A stretch of DNA of 64,000 nucleotides from an uncultured Lachnoclostridium sp. (GCA_948330435.1 CAOJBY010000004.1:106334-170333); one strand, 5' to 3'. Positions 8,766 through 18,643 are shown, numbered from the stretch's first letter. The notes: a model not told the origin generated them from the letters alone. Made by a program: numbers and translations.

Positions 8766-10031
8766 TTATTTATTTCCCATAGATGCACGCCTTACCAATC
8801 GAAATTCAACTTCCGCTTTCTCCATTAGGCTATAATCCTCCGGAAGTTTCACATCCAATGCTTTTTTATAGCTTCCTATCTTGGAATAATCCTCCAAATC
8901 AAGACTCACGCTGATATCATCCTCACCCAGTTCAGCTAACTGCGCACTGGTCCCCATAATAACAAATTCAACTTCGTCCAGATCTCCAAAGCTTATATTG
9001 AATCCTTGAGGCATATTCAGAACATCTATATCAGATACCGGAATACGAACCGTTTTTCCCTGTTTCTTCTCCAGAGTTATCTGTACCGCTACAGAAGCAT
9101 CTTTCTCATCCGCCAATCGGATATTTTCTGGCAGATATTTTGTCACATCCACATTTATCTGGGTATCTTCCGTGATTCCATCTATATTTACCGCTTCCCC
9201 GGGAATAACAATCTCTCTTAAATCTGCAATATCCTCTGTGGTTCCGGCGATCTCTATTGTATCTGGCTTAAAGGTAAGTTCCTTGAAGCTATATCCCCGT
9301 TCCGGTGTTCCTGTATAATCCACATGAAGACGGACTGTCTTTTTCTTAAACATCGTCACATGTACATTCATACCAGTAGTCTTTCCATTGTATTCCAAAT
9401 AGGTTGTATCAATTGGATTGTCAGAATTATCAAATATTTTAATCTCACAATTCTTTATCTGGTCTGTAGTAAAGCCCGTCTTGTTCAGGTCAACTACAAC
9501 TCGCCGGATCTCTGCGATAACAGAAGCCGGACCACTAATCTGCAGTAAACTCTGCTCCGGCACCGCCATTCCAACCAGGTATCCTTCTCCCTCCTGACCA
9601 ATCTGGTTGACCACCACATTAAACTGCTCACTGGAAGCATCCTCAATACGGATAACAACATTTTCTCTGCTCTTGGTAATATCGGTACTCTTTACATTCC
9701 GATTATTGCAGGTCACTTCAATACCTACCAGATTATCAAACTTAATGTTTTTCTCCATATCAGCCGTAGCCGTAAAATCCTCAGGAGTAAGCTTTGCCAG
9801 CACCGAACGCTTTGCCTGCACACGGATGCTGATAATATCGCTGTTATCCTCAATACGGTATACCTTGTCCCTGTCCGTCACCGTGTCCTCATTCAGCATA
9901 GTGACACGAATTCCCGAAAAATCCTGATACGCCACCGGATCGTCAATACTCACAATGATCAGCCAGAGCATCACTGCTGCAATTATGGAAAGAAGCTTTA
10001 GCCCCAGGTTATTTGTCAGCATTTTTCTCAC
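8766..10031 (-). CDS. cdaR: YbbR-domain protein CdaR, regulator of diadenylate cyclase
   Basis: A 421-residue protein with one N-terminal membrane segment (LLSIIAAVMLWLIIVSID, about residues 12-30) followed by about four YbbR-type beta repeats, each ending in an acidic, valine-rich strand. CdaR sits outside the membrane and modulates the c-di-AMP synthase CdaA. Its start overlaps the end of cdaA by 23 bases, the usual arrangement. In many Firmicutes glmM comes next; here HPr and glycan genes follow instead. Confidence 0.9.
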   Translation of the reverse strand: MRKMLTNNLGLKLLSIIAAVMLWLIIVSIDDPVAYQDFSGIRVTMLNEDTVTDRDKVYRIEDNSDIISIRVQAKRSVLAKLTPEDFTATADMEKNIKFDNLVGIEVTCNNRNVKSTDITKSRENVVIRIEDASSEQFNVVVNQIGQEGEGYLVGMAVPEQSLLQISGPASVIAEIRRVVVDLNKTGFTTDQIKNCEIKIFDNSDNPIDTTYLEYNGKTTGMNVHVTMFKKKTVRLHVDYTGTPERGYSFKELTFKPDTIEIAGTTEDIADLREIVIPGEAVNIDGITEDTQINVDVTKYLPENIRLADEKDASVAVQITLEKKQGKTVRIPVSDIDVLNMPQGFNISFGDLDEVEFVIMGTSAQLAELGEDDISVSLDLEDYSKIGSYKKALDVKLPEDYSLMEKAEVEFRLVRRASMGNK

Positions 10032-10896
10032 GCTTCTTCACCCGTCCTTTCCATAACTTAAATCTGCCTGTATCCGAAGATTTATTCTGTACCTCTGTCA
10101 ACTGCTCTCTTAACTCATCCTCTGCCAGATCCCGCATCAGCTTACCATTGGATGCTACAGATACCTTTCCCGTCTCCTCCGACACAACAATCGTCAGTGA
10201 ATCCGACAATTCGCTAATCCCTACAGCGGCCCTGTGGCGGGTTCCAAGCTCTTTGCTCAAAAACATATTATCCGAAAGAGGAAGATAGCAGGTTGCAGAA
10301 ACCACCCGATCTCCCCGGACAATGATAGCACCATCATGTAAAGGTGTATTATGCTCAAATATATTGATCAAAAGCTGACTGCTAAGAACAGAGTCCAAAG
10401 TAATACCAGTTCTCTCATATTCATGCAGAGGTGTATTCTTCTCAATTACAATCAATGCTCCCGTCTTTACTTTCGCCATCTCATAGACAGCCTTTATCAG
10501 TTCATTCACTGTCTTATCGCTAAATCTGGCACTATCCTCTTTTGAGTTGTCAAAGCTGAACACTGAACTTAAAATATTCTGCTGTCCCAGCTGCTCCAGG
10601 GCTCTTCGAAGTTCCGGCTGAAACACAATAATCAGTGCTGTAATTCCAAGGCTGAACACATTGCGGGCCAACCAGAGAATTGTATTCATCTGAAATGCCC
10701 AGGCCAAGAAGATAAAAATCAGGAGTACTAAAAATCCTTTCAGCAAAGACCAGGCTCTCGTTCTTTTTATCCATACCAAGACCTGATACAAGAGAAATGC
10801 CAAAATAATCATTTCTACCACATCAGTCTTCCGGATCTGTAATGAATCTAGCGTTTTTAAATATTTATCAATCAGATCCGTTATGGAATTCTGCAT
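10009..10896 (-). CDS. cdaA: Diadenylate cyclase CdaA
   Basis: A 295-residue protein that makes cyclic di-AMP from two ATP. Three N-terminal membrane helices (about 24-95) are followed by the DAC domain with DGA at 188-190 and RHRAA at 220-224, the two signature motifs of the active site. Length and layout match CdaA. It is cotranscribed with cdaR and with two small membrane protein genes upstream; the promoter at about 12.5 kb is the likely start of the unit. Confidence 0.95.
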   Translation of the reverse strand: MQNSITDLIDKYLKTLDSLQIRKTDVVEMIILAFLLYQVLVWIKRTRAWSLLKGFLVLLIFIFLAWAFQMNTILWLARNVFSLGITALIIVFQPELRRALEQLGQQNILSSVFSFDNSKEDSARFSDKTVNELIKAVYEMAKVKTGALIVIEKNTPLHEYERTGITLDSVLSSQLLINIFEHNTPLHDGAIIVRGDRVVSATCYLPLSDNMFLSKELGTRHRAAVGISELSDSLTIVVSEETGKVSVASNGKLMRDLAEDELREQLTEVQNKSSDTGRFKLWKGRVKKREKNADK

Positions 10897-10938
10897 CCTG
10901 CTGCCTCCTTACTCTCTGTCCTGAGGAAAAATTTTTAA

Positions 10939-11973
10939 CTATCTATGGGGCCGCTGCTCTCTATGCTCCCCTGCGGAATGACCATTATGATGTTCTGAAG
11001 GCCGTTTTCCTGTAGGGGACGCTTTCTTTTTGGCCGGTCCCTGTCTTTTCTGGGGGCTAATCTTCTTCACCCTTTTCTCTGACACAGCAATGGTAAGTTT
11101 GGGGACAGCCTTTACATAGTAATAATACTCGTCATCCTCAAACTGCACATATTCCGTTCGGGAATAATCCATACCAAATACGGTAATCTGAAGCAAAATA
11201 GCTATCCCGGCAGATACAATGCACCCAAAGAGCACTCCCACCAGCTTCAGCGAAACACTGAACATCATACTTCCAATCAGCAATACAACAAGTTCCACCA
11301 CTGCCCCTGCCCCAATGGCGATACTCCATGCATAGTCAATAGACATACGGCGTACCACATATACAATCAAAAGAGTCAGAGCGAAAGCCACTGCCATCAA
11401 TATCATCTCTCGATTACGTACCACATTATCAATAAGATATGTGATCTTCTGCTGCATGGATTCCGTATCTGTTCCACTGAGCATCGTTGTATTTAGCTTC
11501 ATATAATGAAGCAGATAATAAACGATTGTGCCACAGGCCACTGGAATTGCAGCTGCAGGTGTTCCCATCAATCCCATGGCCAAAGGCACCACATAAGGCA
11601 CTTTCAGCACAAACGCTATAGGTGTGATAATTAAAAGATAACCATACTGAGGAGCTGTCCGAAAGAATAGCAGAACCATAAGTAAAATAACAACAAATGC
11701 AAGAGCAAAAAACTCCAGCGATAAAGCATATGCATGGGCCAGAATCAGAATTCCTCCAAAAACCGCAATCAGATTCACGGACAAAAAGGAACACATTAAA
11801 GCCAAAATCAGGGCAATAGCCGGACTCTTCGCTCTCTCCATAAAGCCCACATTTCCATTGATCATTGCAAAAGCAATCAGGGCTAACAGAAACTTTGCAA
11901 GAGGAATGATGTAAATATCATATTTCCCCATAAATATTTTGATTTTTTCTTTTAGTTCCAATAAGGTTGTCAT
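10939..11973 (-). CDS. Polytopic membrane protein of unknown function
   Basis: A 344-residue protein with about eight hydrophobic segments, then a soluble tail from about residue 275 that ends in a strongly basic, proline- and histidine-rich stretch (KKASPTGKRPSEHHNGHS). The tail includes a tyrosine run, DDEYYYYVK. No enzyme motif is evident. Its ATG overlaps the upstream small gene by 4 bases, and cdaA follows 42 bases later, so it probably belongs to the c-di-AMP operon. It could be a membrane partner of that system; that is inference only. Confidence 0.7.
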   Translation of the reverse strand: MTTLLELKEKIKIFMGKYDIYIIPLAKFLLALIAFAMINGNVGFMERAKSPAIALILALMCSFLSVNLIAVFGGILILAHAYALSLEFFALAFVVILLMVLLFFRTAPQYGYLLIITPIAFVLKVPYVVPLAMGLMGTPAAAIPVACGTIVYYLLHYMKLNTTMLSGTDTESMQQKITYLIDNVVRNREMILMAVAFALTLLIVYVVRRMSIDYAWSIAIGAGAVVELVVLLIGSMMFSVSLKLVGVLFGCIVSAGIAILLQITVFGMDYSRTEYVQFEDDEYYYYVKAVPKLTIAVSEKRVKKISPQKRQGPAKKKASPTGKRPSEHHNGHSAGEHREQRPHR

Positions 11974-12404
11974 TTTTCTTTTGCTCCTCCTACAAAATCG
12001 CTGCTGCCGCTTTTCGATTCCGTCTGATAAATACGAGAAATCTGTTTTAAAATCTGGTTATATTCGGCAAGACTTTTGCGGTTTTTCCGATAGCGTATAT
12101 GATATATTACATAATGAATCGCCTGATAAACGGCCAGGAGACCCAGATACCAGACCACCAGTTCCTTTCCCATACCTGGCAGATCCACTGTATTAATTTT
12201 CTCCATCAAATCTTCCATATGATAAAAAGCCCAGATGCCTACACAGATAGCGAACGTAATTGTAAATGAAATCCAGGAAGCAATCAAGTTGATGCTGATA
12301 TAGTCACCTCGAAAATACTTATTCATAGCCAATGCCTTTTTTCCCTCTCCGGCTTCGAAGGAGGCTGCCTTTGTCATAAGCCTGATCTTTTCTTCGTTTA
12401 GCAT
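11970..12404 (-). CDS. Small membrane protein of unknown function
   Basis: A 144-residue protein with a cytoplasmic-looking N-terminus, two hydrophobic segments (about 37-58 and 80-105) and a charged C-terminus rich in Lys and Gln (KSLAEYNQILKQISRIYQ) that may be helical. The start has AAAGAGGTG upstream. It is the first gene after the promoter at 12480-12508 and is coupled to the next gene by a 4-base overlap. Function not recognised. Confidence 0.7.
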   Translation of the reverse strand: MLNEEKIRLMTKAASFEAGEGKKALAMNKYFRGDYISINLIASWISFTITFAICVGIWAFYHMEDLMEKINTVDLPGMGKELVVWYLGLLAVYQAIHYVIYHIRYRKNRKSLAEYNQILKQISRIYQTESKSGSSDFVGGAKEK

Positions 12405-12479
12405 GTGTCACCTCTTTTTATTAAATAAAGCACTGTGCTGGCTTACCACCGTCCCGCAGTACCGCTCGCCTATCTGGAC

Positions 12480-12508
12480 ATTATACCACATTTAATAACC
12501 TCTTCCAA
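12480..12508 (-). promoter_or_regulatory. Sigma-A promoter for the small membrane protein-cdaA-cdaR unit
   Basis: On the minus strand a -35 TTGGAA (12503-12508) and a perfect -10 TATAAT (12480-12485) are separated by exactly 17 bases. The promoter overlaps the last codons of comF and lies about 75 bases before the first start codon. Confidence 0.7.
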
Positions 12509-13223
12509 TAGATATGCTCAAAAAATATACTTTTTCCGCACCATGTTCCAAAAGTACTGCGGCTGCGGCATCTATAGTACTTCCCGTTGTATAAATATCG
12601 TCAATCAAAAGAACTCTCTTAAATTTTACATGATTATTCACTACCTGAAAGGCGTTTTTCAGATTACTTCTGCGTTCCTGATCGTTCAATTCTTTCTGAG
12701 GGCTTGTCTTCTTTATACGCAACAGACTATCCGTACATACAGGAATTCCAAGTTCTTTTCCAAGCTTTTTTGCAATCAGTTCCGCCTGATTAAATCCCCG
12801 TTTTCTTCTGCGGCTTTTATGGAGGGGAATGGGAATCAGCAAATCTATGTTCCAGGTGTTTACTGCACCACCACAGGTATTCAAAAGTTCCTGCACATAA
12901 TAATTCGCATATTCCCTTCGATTCTTATACTTAAAACGACCAATGGATTCTCTCATAAGGGAATCATACTCCAAGGCTGCTCTTCCTCTGGTGTAGAGAT
13001 GCTTTTTCCGCCCACAATCCGGACAGTACTCTGCCTCCTGGGCACTTAAGGGCTTTCCACATTTCTTACAAAGGGGTTCTGTCAGCGGATGCAGGCACAG
13101 TCTGCAGGGTTCGCAGACAAGTCCCCCTCCTCCCACTATTTCATCACATATGGGACACCTGGGAGGGTAAATAAGATCTAATAGCTTCGGAAAGACCCGT
13201 ATAACGTTTTTGCTCTGTCTCAT
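12492..13223 (-). CDS. comF: ComF-family phosphoribosyltransferase-like protein
   Basis: A 243-residue protein with an N-terminal zinc-ribbon (CPICDE near 20 and CKKCGKP ... CPDCGRKK near 53-73) and a C-terminal PRTase domain with the PRPP-binding motif VLLIDDIYTTGST near 204. ComF proteins take part in DNA uptake and recombination. The ATG at 13223 lies inside the 3' end of recD2 (80-base overlap), so it may be translated by coupling; a later start would cut into the zinc finger and is unlikely. Confidence 0.85.
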   Translation of the reverse strand: MRQSKNVIRVFPKLLDLIYPPRCPICDEIVGGGGLVCEPCRLCLHPLTEPLCKKCGKPLSAQEAEYCPDCGRKKHLYTRGRAALEYDSLMRESIGRFKYKNRREYANYYVQELLNTCGGAVNTWNIDLLIPIPLHKSRRRKRGFNQAELIAKKLGKELGIPVCTDSLLRIKKTSPQKELNDQERRSNLKNAFQVVNNHVKFKRVLLIDDIYTTGSTIDAAAAVLLEHGAEKVYFLSISIGRGY

Positions 13224-15393
13224 TCTCCACCATCATCTGAAATACCTCTGTGCTCCCCACCAGGGTTACACAGGAGCGTGCTCTTGTTACTGCTGTATAT
13301 AAAAGGTTCCGGTTCATTAAGGGTTTTGGACCCGTAAGCAGAGGAATTACCACCGCCGGATACTCACTTCCCTGGGATTTATGTACGGTAATGGCATAGG
13401 CCAGTTCCAGCTCATCCAACTGTTTAAAGGGATAGGATATGGTACGGCCTTCATCAAACTCCACAGTCAGTTCCTCCGCAAAGCTATTGATAGAACGAAT
13501 AATCCCCATATCTCCGTTAAATACTCCCAGCCCCCGATCTACCGCAATTCCGAAACGATTGCGAATCTCCCATTCCAGCTGGTAATTGTTCCGAATCTGC
13601 ATGACTTTATCGCCCACCCGGAACACTCCCTTTCCATGTTCTTTCTCTTCCTTATCTTTGGAAGCAGGATTCAGGTATCGTTGCAGAATCTGATTGAGAT
13701 TTTCCACTCCCAGAACGCCCTTTCGCATGGGGGTCAATACCTGAATATCCGAAATCTCCGCATGTACATACTTTGGCATCTTCTCCTGAACCAGGGATAA
13801 AACAATGCGAAGGATTTGATTGGGATCCTGCCGCTTCAGGAAAAAGAAATCCCGGCTTTTATTATCCAGTGTCACCTGTTCACCCCGATTGATTTTATGA
13901 GCATTGACAATAATATCACTCTGGGCTGCCTGACGGAAGATTCGCATCAATCGTACCACCGGAAAGGCTTTGGAATCTATTACATCCTGAAGGACACTGC
14001 CCGGGCCCACACTGGGAAGCTGGTTCACATCTCCCACCAGAATCAGCCTGGTTCCCGGAATGATCGCTTTTAACAATGCCTGCATCAGGTAAATATCTAC
14101 CATAGACATCTCATCAATAATAATTACATCCGCTTCCAGCGGATCTTCCTGGTTCTTAGCAAAGGCAGCCCGTCCTGATGTATTCTCCGGGCCTCCTGAC
14201 AATTCCAGCATCCGGTGTATCGTCCGGGCCTCACAGCCAGTGGCCTCTGTCATCCGCTTTGCTGCCCGGCCAGTAGGTGCAGCCAGGAAAATCTCCAGTC
14301 CCTCCATCTCAAAATATTTGATCATGGCATTGATTGTGGTGGTTTTCCCTGTTCCGGGACCTCCGGTCAGTATCAGCAGTCCGTTTTTTACAGCTGCTGC
14401 AACCGCTTCCCTTTGGTGTTCATCCAATTGAATAGATGCCTGTTCCTCCACTTTACATAATCTCGTCTGAATCTGAGTATCTGTTACGTCCAAAGAAATC
14501 TTCAATTGGTGTAGCATGGCTGCCACAGAAAGTTCCGCATGATAATAGGATGACGCATAGACAAAAATCTGTTTTTCCCCATCTGTTCCCACCCGCTGCT
14601 TCTGAACCAGACGCCGGTCAATACTCAGGTCCATCAGGTGCTTCTCCACCGCTTCCTGTGGAACGCCTCCCAAAAGTTCTATGGTTCCGGAGATCAATAA
14701 TGGCAGCGGAAGACAGGTATGTCCCTTTATCCCTGCCTGAAGCAACACGTAAAGAATTCCGCTTCTGATACGAAAGTCGGAATCCTCCTGAATTCCCACC
14801 CGCTTTGCTATCTCATCCGCAGTCCGAAAGCCAATGCCCTCCATATCATCAGCCAACTGATAAGGATTCTCTTTGATGATCCGAAAGATCTCCTGACCAT
14901 ATTTCTGATAAATCCTCACCGACAAATTGATTGAAATTCCATAACCCTGAAGAAAGATCATAGCCTGACGCAGTTCCCTTTTTTCCTCTAACTGCTCTCC
15001 AATCTCTCTGGCCTTTCGTTCGCTGATTCCTTTTACCTCTGAAAGCCTCTCTGGTTCCCTCTCTATGATGTCAAACGTATCCTTTCCAAACCGCCTCACA
15101 ATACGGGCGGCCAGGGCCGCACCAACTCCCTTAACCGCACCGCTTCCCAGATATCTCTCTATGGCAAGCACATCCTTTGGTGCTTTGACTTCAAAACTCT
15201 CCGTCTGAAACTGTTCTCCATATAAAGGGTGCTCGGTATAGGAACCAGTAAGTTCTAAAAGTTCTCCCTCACTGATGTAATGAAAACTTCCCACTACCGT
15301 AATCTCCCGCCCCTCTGACACAAGACTCAGAACAGAATATCCGTTTTCTTCGTTTCGATAAACAATGTGCTCTACATAGCCTTCCAGTATCAT
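13144..15393 (-). CDS. recD2: ATP-dependent RecD2-like DNA helicase
   Basis: A superfamily 1B 5'-3' helicase. The start chosen is the ATG at 15393 (MILEGYVEHIVYRN), preceded by AGGAG; a longer frame runs back into mreB but its early codons do not resemble the family. This gives 749 residues, the usual size. N-terminal OB-like and helix-hairpin-helix regions are followed by Walker A GGPGTGKTTT, Walker B IIIDEMSMVD, the motif GDVNQLPSVGPG, and the C-terminal motif AYAITVHKSQGSEY. It works in DNA repair and restart of stalled forks. Its end overlaps comF. Confidence 0.9.
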   Translation of the reverse strand: MILEGYVEHIVYRNEENGYSVLSLVSEGREITVVGSFHYISEGELLELTGSYTEHPLYGEQFQTESFEVKAPKDVLAIERYLGSGAVKGVGAALAARIVRRFGKDTFDIIEREPERLSEVKGISERKAREIGEQLEEKRELRQAMIFLQGYGISINLSVRIYQKYGQEIFRIIKENPYQLADDMEGIGFRTADEIAKRVGIQEDSDFRIRSGILYVLLQAGIKGHTCLPLPLLISGTIELLGGVPQEAVEKHLMDLSIDRRLVQKQRVGTDGEKQIFVYASSYYHAELSVAAMLHQLKISLDVTDTQIQTRLCKVEEQASIQLDEHQREAVAAAVKNGLLILTGGPGTGKTTTINAMIKYFEMEGLEIFLAAPTGRAAKRMTEATGCEARTIHRMLELSGGPENTSGRAAFAKNQEDPLEADVIIIDEMSMVDIYLMQALLKAIIPGTRLILVGDVNQLPSVGPGSVLQDVIDSKAFPVVRLMRIFRQAAQSDIIVNAHKINRGEQVTLDNKSRDFFFLKRQDPNQILRIVLSLVQEKMPKYVHAEISDIQVLTPMRKGVLGVENLNQILQRYLNPASKDKEEKEHGKGVFRVGDKVMQIRNNYQLEWEIRNRFGIAVDRGLGVFNGDMGIIRSINSFAEELTVEFDEGRTISYPFKQLDELELAYAITVHKSQGSEYPAVVIPLLTGPKPLMNRNLLYTAVTRARSCVTLVGSTEVFQMMVENETEQKRYTGLSEAIRSYLPSQVSHM

Positions 15394-15449
15394 ATAACTC
15401 CTAAAAAGAGGCAGGACGGACTTAACCGTCATGCCCCTCATCTTTTTGT

Positions 15450-16442
15450 CTACTCGTCTCTTTTTCCTGACATAAACTCTACAAACTTGCCGGTCCCGAT
15501 TGCCACACATTTCATGGAATCCTCGGCAGTCATGGTGTTAATGCCGGTTTTCTCCTCCAGAAGTTCCTCTAATCCCCGCAGCAGTGCACCACCACCAGTA
15601 AGAACAATTCCTCTGTCCGCAATATCTGCCGCTAACTCAGGGGGAGTCTTTTCAAGAACGCTGTGAACGGCTTCTACAATCTGCATAGTAGTCTCCCGCA
15701 AAGCCTCTTCTGTGTCCTCAGAAGTCACTTCTACGGTCTTTGGCAAACCCGTCACCAGATTACGACCACGAACATTCATGGTATCCACCTCTGCCCTGGG
15801 GAAGCAGGTTCCTACCTTAATCTTAATATCCTCTGCTGTACGTTCACCAATAAGGAGATTGTGTTTTTTACGCATATAACGCACAATCGCCTCATCAAAA
15901 TCATCTCCGGCCACTTTAACTGAGGTACTGACTACGGTACCTCCCAGAGAAATTACAGCAATATCACTGGTTCCGCCTCCTATATCTACAATCATATTAC
16001 CACAGGGTCTGGAAATATCAATTCCCGCTCCGATAGCCGCCGCAATAGGTTCCTCTATAATCAACACCTCTCTGGCACCTGCCTGATAGGTCGCATCCTC
16101 AACCGCTTTCTTCTCTACTTCAGTAACACCACTGGGGACACAAACTGCAATTCTGGGCTTGCGGAACGTCTTCTTACCCATTGCTTTCTGAATAAAGTAC
16201 TTGAGCATCTTCTCCGTTACTGTGTAATCAGAAATAACACCCTGACGCAGCGGGCGAACTGCCACAATATTGCCGGGAGTTCTCCCCAGCATTAAACGTG
16301 CCTCTTCTCCAATGGCACGAATCTTATTCGTGTCTCTGTCAAATGCCACTACAGAGGGCTCCTTTAGCACAACGCCCTTTCCATTTATAAACACAAGCAT
16401 GCTTGCAGTACCCAAATCAATTCCAATATCTGTTCCAGCCAT
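15450..16442 (-). CDS. mreB: Rod shape-determining protein MreB (MreB/Mbl family)
   Basis: A 330-residue bacterial actin. Phosphate-1 loop GIDLGTASMLVF, phosphate-2 loop VDIGGGTSDIAVI and adenosine motif LTGGGALLRGLEEL are intact. It forms filaments under the membrane that guide side-wall synthesis. No mreC or mreD follows, so it may be the Mbl-like paralogue found as a single gene in many Clostridia; sequence inspection cannot settle that. A C-terminal amphipathic stretch is not obvious. Confidence 0.9.
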   Translation of the reverse strand: MAGTDIGIDLGTASMLVFINGKGVVLKEPSVVAFDRDTNKIRAIGEEARLMLGRTPGNIVAVRPLRQGVISDYTVTEKMLKYFIQKAMGKKTFRKPRIAVCVPSGVTEVEKKAVEDATYQAGAREVLIIEEPIAAAIGAGIDISRPCGNMIVDIGGGTSDIAVISLGGTVVSTSVKVAGDDFDEAIVRYMRKKHNLLIGERTAEDIKIKVGTCFPRAEVDTMNVRGRNLVTGLPKTVEVTSEDTEEALRETTMQIVEAVHSVLEKTPPELAADIADRGIVLTGGGALLRGLEELLEEKTGINTMTAEDSMKCVAIGTGKFVEFMSGKRDE

Positions 16443-16547
16443 CTACCATATCCCCTTTCGTTCTATTCTCTCTATGTTACATTCTTTTCCGAAATATCAA
16501 GTGTTATACATTTTTTCCAGAACATAGGCCGTTCTTGCGTAACCTAT

Positions 16548-16553
16548 ATTATA
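16548..16553 (-). promoter_or_regulatory. Possible -10 element for mreB in the 241-base gap upstream
   Basis: The gap 16443-16683 contains a perfect TATAAT on the minus strand about 105 bases before the mreB start, but the -35 position holds only a weak TTTTCT. A short GC palindrome (AAAAGCGCTTTT) lies just beyond. Nothing else was recognised in the gap. Confidence 0.4.
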
Positions 16554-16683
16554 TACAATAATTTCTAAAAAGAAAAGCGCTTTTTTTGGGGATATGGAAA
16601 TTTAAGCAATTCTTAAGGGGATCCTTTCTAAATTTCTGTCCGGAACAGACTAAAACCGTGCCTGAGTTATCTAAACACCGGAT

Positions 16684-17673
16684 TTAATCTCTTAATTCCG
16701 AAAGCCATTTGACTACTTCGCAAAGCTTTTCTTTTTGTTCTTTTGTACAATCAGGCAGCTCATTATCCAGATTAACATCTGCCATATCATAACGCTTCCC
16801 AGTTAACAGGTGCTCCAGAAGCCCGGGAAGCTCCACATCCAGCATATCGGAAAAAACTACGATCTCGCTAATATGCATGGCATTCAGTTTCAGACAGACC
16901 TCCAGTTCCCCCCAGTCAAAACGCTTACTGTAACTGGTCTCACATTCCGGGGATTTTCCAAACTTCCATTCCCATGAAGAATATAATTCGTATGTTTCTT
17001 TCACCTGGAAATTATCCAGAATCTTTGTATCCAGTTCCTCAAAGCTGCCATACAACTCCTCGAAACTCTCTTTCAGTGCCTGTCGCATGGCATCTGTAGT
17101 AACCTCCGGATTCAAATCTTTCAGATTACAAACCCTGGACTGTACAGACTTTACGCCTTTCGCTTTCATCTTGTCCTTAGAAGGTGTCAGATAGCGTCCA
17201 AGCTGCGACACGTCCACATTGACCATAAGAGTTCCATGCTGAATACTGCACCGGGAGGTTTTGGAAAATGCGTTCCCCGAAAACTTAAAACCATCTTCTG
17301 TTATAATATCATTTCTTCCTGAAAACTTCGTTTCAACGCCAAACTTCCGGCAGGCCGCCTGTATAACTTGAAGCTGTTTTTCCAGATTGTAGACCTCAGG
17401 TGATGCCAGAAATGTAAAACAGAGGTTACCCAAATCGTGATATACAGCCCCTCCTCCGGTGGTTCTTCTGGCAAGGCATCCTCCCTCCTCCTCCAAAAGC
17501 TGTGCTCTGCATTCCCGAATGGCATTCTGGTTTCTTCCTATTACTACAGTACGCTCATTCTGCCACAGGTAGAGGATCACATCACCTTCTTTAATCTTCG
17601 TAGAAAGATATTTTTCAACGGCAAGATTATGCCAGGGATTCCAAGTATAAGTTTGAATGAAATAATTACTCAT
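16684..17673 (-). CDS. lplA: Lipoate-protein ligase
   Basis: A 329-residue enzyme that attaches free lipoate to lipoyl domains by way of lipoyl-AMP. The family motif RRTTGGGAVYHDLGN is at about residues 69-83, and the full-length C-terminal domain (from about 245) typical of LplA is present. The only lipoyl acceptor in the window is the triple-lipoyl E2 at 35.6-37.6 kb. It begins 68 bases after the end of the glycyl radical activase gene on the same strand, so it may be read through from that operon. Confidence 0.9.
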   Translation of the reverse strand: MSNYFIQTYTWNPWHNLAVEKYLSTKIKEGDVILYLWQNERTVVIGRNQNAIRECRAQLLEEEGGCLARRTTGGGAVYHDLGNLCFTFLASPEVYNLEKQLQVIQAACRKFGVETKFSGRNDIITEDGFKFSGNAFSKTSRCSIQHGTLMVNVDVSQLGRYLTPSKDKMKAKGVKSVQSRVCNLKDLNPEVTTDAMRQALKESFEELYGSFEELDTKILDNFQVKETYELYSSWEWKFGKSPECETSYSKRFDWGELEVCLKLNAMHISEIVVFSDMLDVELPGLLEHLLTGKRYDMADVNLDNELPDCTKEQKEKLCEVVKWLSELRD

Positions 17674-17740
17674 GATGTCAATTCTCCTTTGGTGTTTTTT
17701 TTATTGTACTCGAAATCCGAAAAAGTAACAACCTGATAAT

Positions 17741-18643
17741 TTATTTTGTATGAATCTTTACCTGCAATCCGGATGGAAGTTTTATTGTTCCGAGAAGCTC
17801 CTCCAACTCCCCGGTCTCCATTTTATCATGCCCCTCCAACCGATAAGATCTGCCCAGATTTTTATACTTACTTACGCCAAAGGTATGATAGGGTAAAAGT
17901 GTTACGTCATAAGCCCCTGCTTCCTCCAGAAAGTCCAACATAGATTGCAGTTCCCTCATGGTATTATTAAAAGTGGGAATCACCGGGATCCGAATCTCGG
18001 TTCTGTTGTGCTTTATATAATACTTTATGGCTTCTAATGTCCTCCGATTATCTGCCCCTGTAAAACGTTTATGCTTTTCTTTATCCAGATGTTTTAAATC
18101 TACCAGCACCTCATCCAGTAAAGGTGAAATACGTTCCAGAAGTTCTGGCGGTGTATTTCCATTTGTTTCTATAGCAGTGTAGATTCCCCCGGACTTACAG
18201 AGTCCAAGCAGTTCCATCAAAAAATCTCCCTGAAGCGTCGGTTCCCCTCCGCTGAACGTGACGCCACCACCTGATTTTTCATAATAAGCTTTATCTTTCT
18301 CAAGAATCCGGAATACTTCCCGGGCCTCCATCTGATAGCCTTCTCTCCGAAGAGCCGACTGGGGACACTGTTCCCTGCATTTTCCGCAGCCAATACATTT
18401 CTGATTATCCGTATAATAGGAGCCGTCCACAAAACGAACGGCCCCTTTGGGACATACTTCCATACATCTTCCGCAGCGTGTACAGAGAGAATCCATACGC
18501 ATCCACTCTGGTTCCAGGTTGAGAGATTCCGGATTATGGCACCAGATGCAGGACTGATTACATCCCTTAAAAAACACAGTTGTGCGAATCCCCGGCCCAT
18601 CGTCCAGAGAAAACCGCTGAATATGAAACAAATGCCCCTTCAT
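17741..18643 (-). CDS. Glycyl radical enzyme activating protein 1 (radical SAM)
   Basis: This activase would use S-adenosylmethionine and a 4Fe-4S cluster to put the radical on the glycine of the enzyme encoded just upstream. The radical SAM motif GCNQSCIWCHNP (Cx3Cx2C) is followed by a bacterial ferredoxin insert with two cysteine clusters (CTRCGRCMEVCP and CIGCGKCREQCP), as in the activases of dehydratase- and decarboxylase-type enzymes rather than PFL. The ATG at 18643 (MKGHLFHIQRFS) has GGGGAGG upstream at good spacing; an upstream in-frame ATG overlapping the glycyl radical gene lacks one. Length 300 residues. Confidence 0.9.
   Translation of the reverse strand: MKGHLFHIQRFSLDDGPGIRTTVFFKGCNQSCIWCHNPESLNLEPEWMRMDSLCTRCGRCMEVCPKGAVRFVDGSYYTDNQKCIGCGKCREQCPQSALRREGYQMEAREVFRILEKDKAYYEKSGGGVTFSGGEPTLQGDFLMELLGLCKSGGIYTAIETNGNTPPELLERISPLLDEVLVDLKHLDKEKHKRFTGADNRRTLEAIKYYIKHNRTEIRIPVIPTFNNTMRELQSMLDFLEEAGAYDVTLLPYHTFGVSKYKNLGRSYRLEGHDKMETGELEELLGTIKLPSGLQVKIHTK

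Noticed and set aside
16565..16590. AAAAGCGCTTTT palindrome as a terminator after lplA
   Set aside because: The palindrome has no loop and lies about 100 bases past the stop; termination is doubtful.
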